Positions 59,153 to 64,000 of a stretch of 64,000 nt of DNA are shown here, piece after piece (positions within the stretch are counted from its first letter, which is position 1; each line of letters opens with the position of its first letter). A model generated the notes under the pieces. That model saw only the letters and a list, made by a program, of their open reading frames with translations, did not search any database and was not told where the DNA came from. The DNA lies in assembly GCF_049860565.1 (NCBI RefSeq), contig NZ_CP172056.1, positions 3,162,001-3,226,000 on the forward strand, read 5' to 3'. The translations under genes were made by a program, and so were the position numbers. The stretch is from Desulfitobacterium_A nosdiversum (lineage in GTDB: Bacteria; Bacillota; Desulfitobacteriia; Desulfitobacteriales; Desulfitobacteriaceae).

Positions 59153-60673
59153 TTATAGAGTAAATGTAATCCAACCCCGCTCATAGGCGCGGTTCACAGC
59201 TTGCAAATAGGCTTTGACACTGGATTCGATAATATCCGGGCTCACCCCTCGACCCCCAACGGTGTGCCCATTAAATTGAACACTGATTGTGACTTCCCCT
59301 TGCGAATCTTCTCCTTCGTTGATTGCCTGCAAAGCATAATGAAGGAGTTTATGCTTAATGCCTAGAATTTTGTCGATTGCTTTGTAAGCTGCATCGACCG
59401 GACCATCCCCGCAGGCCGCATCTTCATAGCGTTGATCTTTATAATTCAAGCCTAATGTAGAAGTAGGGACAATTTGAGTCCCACTCGAAACTTGCAGGTA
59501 TTCTAACGTAACTTGAGGACCATTATTCGTTTGAGAATCGACCAAGGTAAAAAGATCATCCGTTGTGACTTCTTTTTTCCGTTCAGCTAAAAGCTTAAAC
59601 TCTTTAAAAACCTCATCCAAACGGCTCTCATCAATCTCAAGTCCTAACTCCGTGAGGCGTTCCCGTACCGCGTGCCGGCCAGAATGTTTACCTAAAACGA
59701 TCGTATCCATATCCGCGCCAATCGAATCTGGGGACATGATTTCATAAGTGGAACGTTCTTTCAGCACCCCATCCTGATGGATACCAGACTCATGAGAAAA
59801 GGCGTTTTTCCCGACAATCGCTTTATTCGGCTGCACAATCATCCCGGTCAGGCGGCTAACCAGTTTGCTGGTACGAGAAATTTCTTTACTGTTGATCGTT
59901 GTTTCAAGCTGAAACTGATCACGTCGTGTCTTGATTGCCATTGCAAGCTCTTCAACAGCCGCATTTCCTGCACGTTCGCCGATTCCATTGATCGCGCCCT
60001 CAAGCTGATGAACTCCAATTTGAGCTGCCGCGAGCGAATTTGCTACAGCCAAACCCAAATCATTATGGCAATGAACACTTAACTTAACCTTTTCAACACC
60101 CTTTGTCCGTTCCATAATTGCTTTAATAAATGCGGCAAATTCTTCCGGCGTTGCATAGCCAACTGTGTCGGGAATATTGAGAACGGTTGCTCCAGCCTCA
60201 ATCACGGCAGAAAACACACGGCCTAAAAAATCAGCATCGCTACGCGAGGCATCCTCAGCACTAAATTCTATATTGGAAACTTTGGACTTGGACAATTTTA
60301 CGGCTGCAACTGCCTGTTCCAGGACTTGTTCAGGAGACTTCTGCAGCTTATATTGCATATGAATGGGTGAAGTTGCAATAAAGGTATGGATTCTTGGATC
60401 TTCTCCTTTAGCGATCGCTTCCCAAGCTCGTTCAATGTCCTTCGTGTTCGCTCGTGCCAAGGCACAGATTGAAACCTGGCGAACTTCATCCGCAATTCGT
60501 TTTACAGCTTGAAAATCACCCGGAGATGCGATGGGAAAGCCTGCTTCGATGACATTTACTCCAAGCTTGGCGAGTTGTCGAGCAATCTGCAGCTTTTCTT
60601 CCGGACTTAAAGCTACTCCTGGGGACTGCTCCCCATCTCTTAAGGTTGTATCAAAAATATCAATTTGACGCAT
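59153..60673 (-). CDS. leuA: 2-isopropylmalate synthase
   Basis: A 506-residue protein that condenses acetyl-CoA with 2-oxoisovalerate, the first step of leucine synthesis. Seen: the DRE-TIM signature DTTLRDGEQSPGVALSPEEK, NIPDTVGYATPEEF, VHCHNDLGLAVANSLAA, GIGERAGNAAVEE, and a C-terminal regulatory LeuA-dimer domain (about 390-500), so leucine feedback is likely. ATG behind GAGGAGG. Confidence 0.96.
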   Translation of the reverse strand: MRQIDIFDTTLRDGEQSPGVALSPEEKLQIARQLAKLGVNVIEAGFPIASPGDFQAVKRIADEVRQVSICALARANTKDIERAWEAIAKGEDPRIHTFIATSPIHMQYKLQKSPEQVLEQAVAAVKLSKSKVSNIEFSAEDASRSDADFLGRVFSAVIEAGATVLNIPDTVGYATPEEFAAFIKAIMERTKGVEKVKLSVHCHNDLGLAVANSLAAAQIGVHQLEGAINGIGERAGNAAVEELAMAIKTRRDQFQLETTINSKEISRTSKLVSRLTGMIVQPNKAIVGKNAFSHESGIHQDGVLKERSTYEIMSPDSIGADMDTIVLGKHSGRHAVRERLTELGLEIDESRLDEVFKEFKLLAERKKEVTTDDLFTLVDSQTNNGPQVTLEYLQVSSGTQIVPTSTLGLNYKDQRYEDAACGDGPVDAAYKAIDKILGIKHKLLHYALQAINEGEDSQGEVTISVQFNGHTVGGRGVSPDIIESSVKAYLQAVNRAYERGWITFTL

Positions 60674-60724
60674 CCAAAAAACCTCCTCAACTCACGCTTG
60701 GTTTTTTCTAAATAATAGAAACTG

Positions 60725-60758
60725 ACTTCAGGCGGAAATTTTAAGCTCCGCCTGAAGT
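60725..60758. promoter_or_regulatory. 12-bp hairpin between ilvC and leuA
   Basis: ACTTCAGGCGGA (60725-60736) pairs perfectly with TCCGCCTGAAGT (60747-60758). On the minus strand no uridine tract follows directly, so it may be a partial terminator, an mRNA processing or stability element, or an attenuator within the cluster. Confidence 0.5.
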
Positions 60759-60829
60759 TCATAATCTTTTCTCTAAACTTAATTCTATGAATTATAGAGT
60801 CTTATTAAATAACCATTCAGTCAAACTCA

Positions 60830-61828
60830 TTATCCGCGTTTTTTCAACCAAGGCATCATGCTGCGAATTTCTGAACCGACTTTTTCAAGTTGATGCTCTT
60901 CTTCTTTACGAGCGATTGCATTGAATTGAGGACGTCCTATTTTGTTTTCCAATAACCAATTTTTAGCGAAGGTTCCATCTTGAATTTCTGAAAGAACTTT
61001 CTTCATTTCTTTACGTGTTTCATCTGTAATGATCCGTTTTCCAATCATTTGATCGCCATATTGGGCTGTATCGGAAATGGAATAACGCATCCAGCCAAAG
61101 CCGCCTTCGTTGATTAAATCAACAATGAGTTTCATTTCATGAAGGCATTCAAAGTAAGCACTTTCAGGTTGATAACCGGCTTCTACCAAGGTTTCAAAAC
61201 CAGCTTTCATGAGTTCGGTAACACCGCCGCAAAGTACAGCTTGTTCACCGAAGAGGTCTGTTTCTGTTTCTTCTTTAAATGTTGTTTCCAAAACTCCGCC
61301 GCGTGTACCCCCGATTCCTTTGGCGTAAGCCATACCGATGTCATGAGCTGTGCCCGTAGCGTCTTGATGAACAGCGATCAAACAGGGTACTCCCGCACCT
61401 TCTTGATAGGTTCTGCGAACCATGTGTCCCGGGCCCTTCGGAGCGATCATAAACACATCAACATCTTTCGGAGGAACGATTTGTCCAAAATGAATATTAA
61501 AACCGTGCGCAAAGGCAAGAGCTTTACCCGGGGTTAAATATTGTTTAATTTGAGTTTCATAAACTTCAGCTTGTTTTTCATCAGGAAGAAGGATCATAAT
61601 TACATCCGCTTTTTCTGCAGCTTCCGGAACGGTCATTACTTTTAATCCTGCTTCTTCCGCCTGTTTCCACCGAGCAGATCCTTTGCGCAAGCCAACAATC
61701 ACATTCAGCCCTGAATCATGAAGGTTTTCAGCGTGAGCATGTCCTTGGCTGCCAAAGCCCATTATCGCAATTGTTTTTTTTGCAAGCAACTCTAAATTAG
61801 CATCGGAATCATAATACATTTTCGCCAT
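60830..61828 (-). CDS. ilvC: Ketol-acid reductoisomerase
   Basis: A 332-residue class I enzyme that converts acetolactate into the dihydroxy acid in valine and isoleucine synthesis. Seen: the dinucleotide-binding IAIMGFGSQGHAHAENL-like motif IMGFGSQGHAHAENLHDSG, RKGSARWKQAEEAG and the Mg2+-binding ETDLFGEQAVLCGG with YFECLHEMKLIVDL. ATG behind AAAGGAGAG. It follows ilvN by about 80 bp and is separated from leuA by a hairpin. Confidence 0.96.
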   Translation of the reverse strand: MAKMYYDSDANLELLAKKTIAIMGFGSQGHAHAENLHDSGLNVIVGLRKGSARWKQAEEAGLKVMTVPEAAEKADVIMILLPDEKQAEVYETQIKQYLTPGKALAFAHGFNIHFGQIVPPKDVDVFMIAPKGPGHMVRRTYQEGAGVPCLIAVHQDATGTAHDIGMAYAKGIGGTRGGVLETTFKEETETDLFGEQAVLCGGVTELMKAGFETLVEAGYQPESAYFECLHEMKLIVDLINEGGFGWMRYSISDTAQYGDQMIGKRIITDETRKEMKKVLSEIQDGTFAKNWLLENKIGRPQFNAIARKEEEHQLEKVGSEIRSMMPWLKKRG

Positions 61829-61907
61829 GATTAATTCTCTCCTTTAATCTTTCACTTTTTTTATCCTTAAATATATTTGAAATTTATGGATAGCATAAGA
61901 ATAGCGG

Positions 61908-62387
61908 TTAGCTGTCGAGGCGAGTAATTGCAATTCTGCCCGTTCTGACCAGCTCCATTAACCCGAAGGGACGCATTGTTCGTACAAAAGCATCGATCTT
62001 CTCTGCATCTCCCGTGAGCTCCACGGTTAAATTGCTTCGGCCCATATCAACAACCCGCCCTCGAAAGACATCTACGATCTGTAAAATCTCCAATCGAGTC
62101 TCGGCCCTGACCTTAACACGAACAAGTGCAAGTTCTCGGTCAACGATCTCTTCTTGAGTTAAATCTGTAACTTTATGCACAACAACAAGTTTAATGAGCT
62201 GCTTTGTAACCTGTTCAATCACAGCATCATCACCGTCTACCATAATCGTCATCCTGGAAATGCCGGGGTCTTCCGTCTGACAAACAGAAAGGCTGTTAAT
62301 ATTATAGGCTCGCCGGGCGAACAGCCCGGAAACCCGTGTTAAAACACCTGGGTTATTCTCAACGAGTACAGCCAATGTATGCAGCAT
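61908..62387 (-). CDS. ilvN: Acetolactate synthase small (regulatory) subunit
   Basis: A 159-residue protein with an ACT domain (LAVLVENNPGVLTRVSGLFARR, NINSLSVCQTEDPGISRMTI) and the family C-terminal part ending PFGLMELVRTGRIAITR. It gives valine feedback control to IlvB. ATG behind GGGGAGGTGA; 5 nt after the ilvB stop. Confidence 0.95.
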   Translation of the reverse strand: MLHTLAVLVENNPGVLTRVSGLFARRAYNINSLSVCQTEDPGISRMTIMVDGDDAVIEQVTKQLIKLVVVHKVTDLTQEEIVDRELALVRVKVRAETRLEILQIVDVFRGRVVDMGRSNLTVELTGDAEKIDAFVRTMRPFGLMELVRTGRIAITRLDS

Positions 62388-62392
62388 TCAAC

Positions 62393-64000
62393 TCACCTCC
62401 CCATCATTTCCGTAATTTCTTTACCTGGAGGAACCATCGGAATAACATCTTCTTCTTCTGAAATAACAAAATCCACAATTACTGGGCCATCACAATTTAT
62501 GGCCTGATCAATTGCCGGACCAACCTCGTCCAATTGAGTTACGCGAATTCCAAGGATATGATAGGCCTCAGCAATTTTGACAAAGTCCGGATTGGCCTGA
62601 AGCTGAATTTGGCTGTAGCGTTCGTTATTTAAAAACTTTTGGAGCTGTCGAACCATTCCGAGCACTCCATTATCCAGAAGAATTATTTTAATAGGAAGAT
62701 GACATTGAACCATCGTTGCAATTTCCTGAATTGTCATTTGCAGCGAACCGTCCCCAGTGATAAGAAAGACCTGCGCTTCCGGCCGAGCCACCTGGGCTCC
62801 GATGGAGGCGGGCAAACCAAACCCCATCGTTCCGAGCCCCCCGCTCGTGATAAATTGGCGCGGTGAGGAAATAGGATACATTTGAGCCGCCCACATTTGA
62901 TGCTGCCCTACGTCAGTCGCTATAATTGCTTCTGAATCCGCTTTTTCACTAAGAGTCTTAAGAATTGCCTGCGGTGTTAAAGTTGTATTATCTTGCCTAT
63001 TTTGTAATCTTTGATGACGTTCCTCTTGCCAGTTCTTAATTTGTTCCCACCATGGCTGAACATCAGGGGGAGTTAGTTTTTGATTGAGTTCTTTAAGAAT
63101 AAAACGTGCATCTCCAACGATCGGAATATGAGCGCGTACTACCTTCCCTATTTCGGCAGGATCAATATCAATATGAATTACACGGGCTTTTGTTGCGAAT
63201 TTATGTCCTAACCCGCTTGTTACACGGTCATCAAAACGGACGCCAACTGCAATTAATAAATCACAATCTGTAACAGCATAATTCGCTGTGGAAGTTCCAT
63301 GCATTCCTACCATTCCTAAAAAATTAGGATGTTTGGAAGGCAAGCTTCCTATGCCCATAAGGGTCGTTACAACTGGGATATTCGCTTTTTCTACAACTTC
63401 ACGCAATATTTCCCCGGCTTCAGGATTATTTACTCCCCCACCGGCATACAACACAGGGCGCTCACAATCTGCTAAAGCACGAGCTGCCTCAGCAATTTGA
63501 CCCGCATTTCCCTTGGTAAAGAATTTATAGCTTTTAAGGTTAAGCTCTGTTGACTCTGGTTCAATATGTGCAGCGGCCTGAACATCTCTAGGAATATCAA
63601 TGACCACGGGGCCTGGCCGTCCTGTTCTGGCAATATAGAAGGCTTCCTTTATAATCCGCGGAAGTTGGCGTGCATCTTTTACAATATAGGAATGTTTTGT
63701 AATCGGATGGGTTATTCCTGTCATATCCACTTCCTGAAAGCAATCTGTTCCCAGTAAGTGAGTATTTACTTGACCTGTTAAAACAACAATAGGAATCGAG
63801 TCCATATATGCATTAGCAATCCCCGTCACCATATTGGTCGCACCGGGTCCAGAGGTTGCCAAACAAACTCCTACCTCACCGCTGACACGGGCATATGCAT
63901 CCGCCGCATGAACAGCCCCTTGCTCATGACGGGGTAAAATATGCCGAATAGGAGACCGAAGCAAAGCATCATAAATAGGTAATACCGCTCCCCCAGGATA
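62393..64000 (-). CDS. ilvB: Acetolactate synthase large subunit, N-terminus beyond the window
   Basis: 535 codons of the catalytic ThDP enzyme that condenses pyruvate into acetolactate; the beginning lies past 64000, since the frame stays open to the edge with YPGGAVLPIYDALLRSPIRH. Seen: HEQGAVHAADAYARVSGEVG with the catalytic Glu, SGPGATNMVTGIANAYMDSIP, and the ThDP-Mg2+ motif GDGSLQMTIQEIATMVQ...LLDNGVLGM. First visible gene of the ilvB-ilvN-ilvC-leuA-leuC-leuD-leuB cluster. Confidence 0.96.
   Translation of the reverse strand, partial: YPGGAVLPIYDALLRSPIRHILPRHEQGAVHAADAYARVSGEVGVCLATSGPGATNMVTGIANAYMDSIPIVVLTGQVNTHLLGTDCFQEVDMTGITHPITKHSYIVKDARQLPRIIKEAFYIARTGRPGPVVIDIPRDVQAAAHIEPESTELNLKSYKFFTKGNAGQIAEAARALADCERPVLYAGGGVNNPEAGEILREVVEKANIPVVTTLMGIGSLPSKHPNFLGMVGMHGTSTANYAVTDCDLLIAVGVRFDDRVTSGLGHKFATKARVIHIDIDPAEIGKVVRAHIPIVGDARFILKELNQKLTPPDVQPWWEQIKNWQEERHQRLQNRQDNTTLTPQAILKTLSEKADSEAIIATDVGQHQMWAAQMYPISSPRQFITSGGLGTMGFGLPASIGAQVARPEAQVFLITGDGSLQMTIQEIATMVQCHLPIKIILLDNGVLGMVRQLQKFLNNERYSQIQLQANPDFVKIAEAYHILGIRVTQLDEVGPAIDQAINCDGPVIVDFVISEEEDVIPMVPPGKEITEMMGR

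Overview
The window looks like the chromosome of a low-GC, spore-forming, anaerobic Firmicute. Desulfosporosinus/Desulfitobacterium-type Peptococcaceae are my best guess, not a proven assignment. Reasons: a spoIIIE/ftsK, tepA, ymfK, rodZ neighbourhood, a Spo0E-type phosphatase, a tRNA 2-selenouridine synthase, a C_GCAxxG_C_C protein, T-box control of proline genes, and rRNA operons decorated with hairpin insertions. No integrase, transposase, phage structural gene or CRISPR array was seen.

Layout. 1-9 kb: housekeeping genes on the minus strand (start of a YgiQ-like radical SAM gene, yajQ, rodZ, ymfK-like, mnmH, ftsK/spoIIIE, tepA, an LtaS-like sulfatase). 9-15.5 kb: small accessory genes (VIT-type transporter, C_GCAxxG_C_C protein, VanW, a CMD-family protein, three GNAT proteins, a nitroreductase, an MBL hydrolase). 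15.6-26.6 kb: a defence-like island, all on the minus strand: helicase-nuclease with a DUF2726-like end, an AbiTii-like protein paired with a small membrane protein, a long PIN-type protein, a PLD-type protein, an AbiGi-like protein, an ApeA-like HEPN protein and a DUF4238-like protein. 27.2-33.1 kb: rRNA operon 1 (16S, tRNA-Ala, 23S, 5S, then an aberrant 5S-like copy). 33.3-38 kb: tRNA-Gly, a three-gene surface-glycan operon, a 42-aa ORF and a Spo0E-like gene. 38.1-41.6 kb: a tRNA cluster present twice (16 and 15 tRNAs). 41.8-46.3 kb: inositol-phosphatase-like, CrtI-like oxidoreductase with TetR regulator, PNPOx-like and DUF421 genes. 46.4-52.3 kb: rRNA operon 2, without a spacer tRNA, followed by two aberrant 5S-like copies. 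52.5-64 kb: proline operon proC-proB-proA behind a T-box with a likely CCC specifier, and the ilvB-ilvN-ilvC-leuA-leuC-leuD-leuB branched-chain cluster, with ilvB cut by the window end.

Two things stand out. (1) The 5S-like copies downstream of both rRNA operons are split by inserts of about 70 nt. These inserts are recognisably copies of one two-hairpin element, in both orientations, each replacing 2-3 nt of the 5S sequence; this looks like a tiny mobile or formerly mobile element. (2) In the defence island, two overlapping genes encode proteins that share a 27-residue motif (core ND.SV.IG.GNKI), at the end of the AbiTii-like protein and just before the membrane helix of its partner. This suggests a shared assembly or signalling module. 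Functions are inferred from sequence recognition by eye; no database search was possible.
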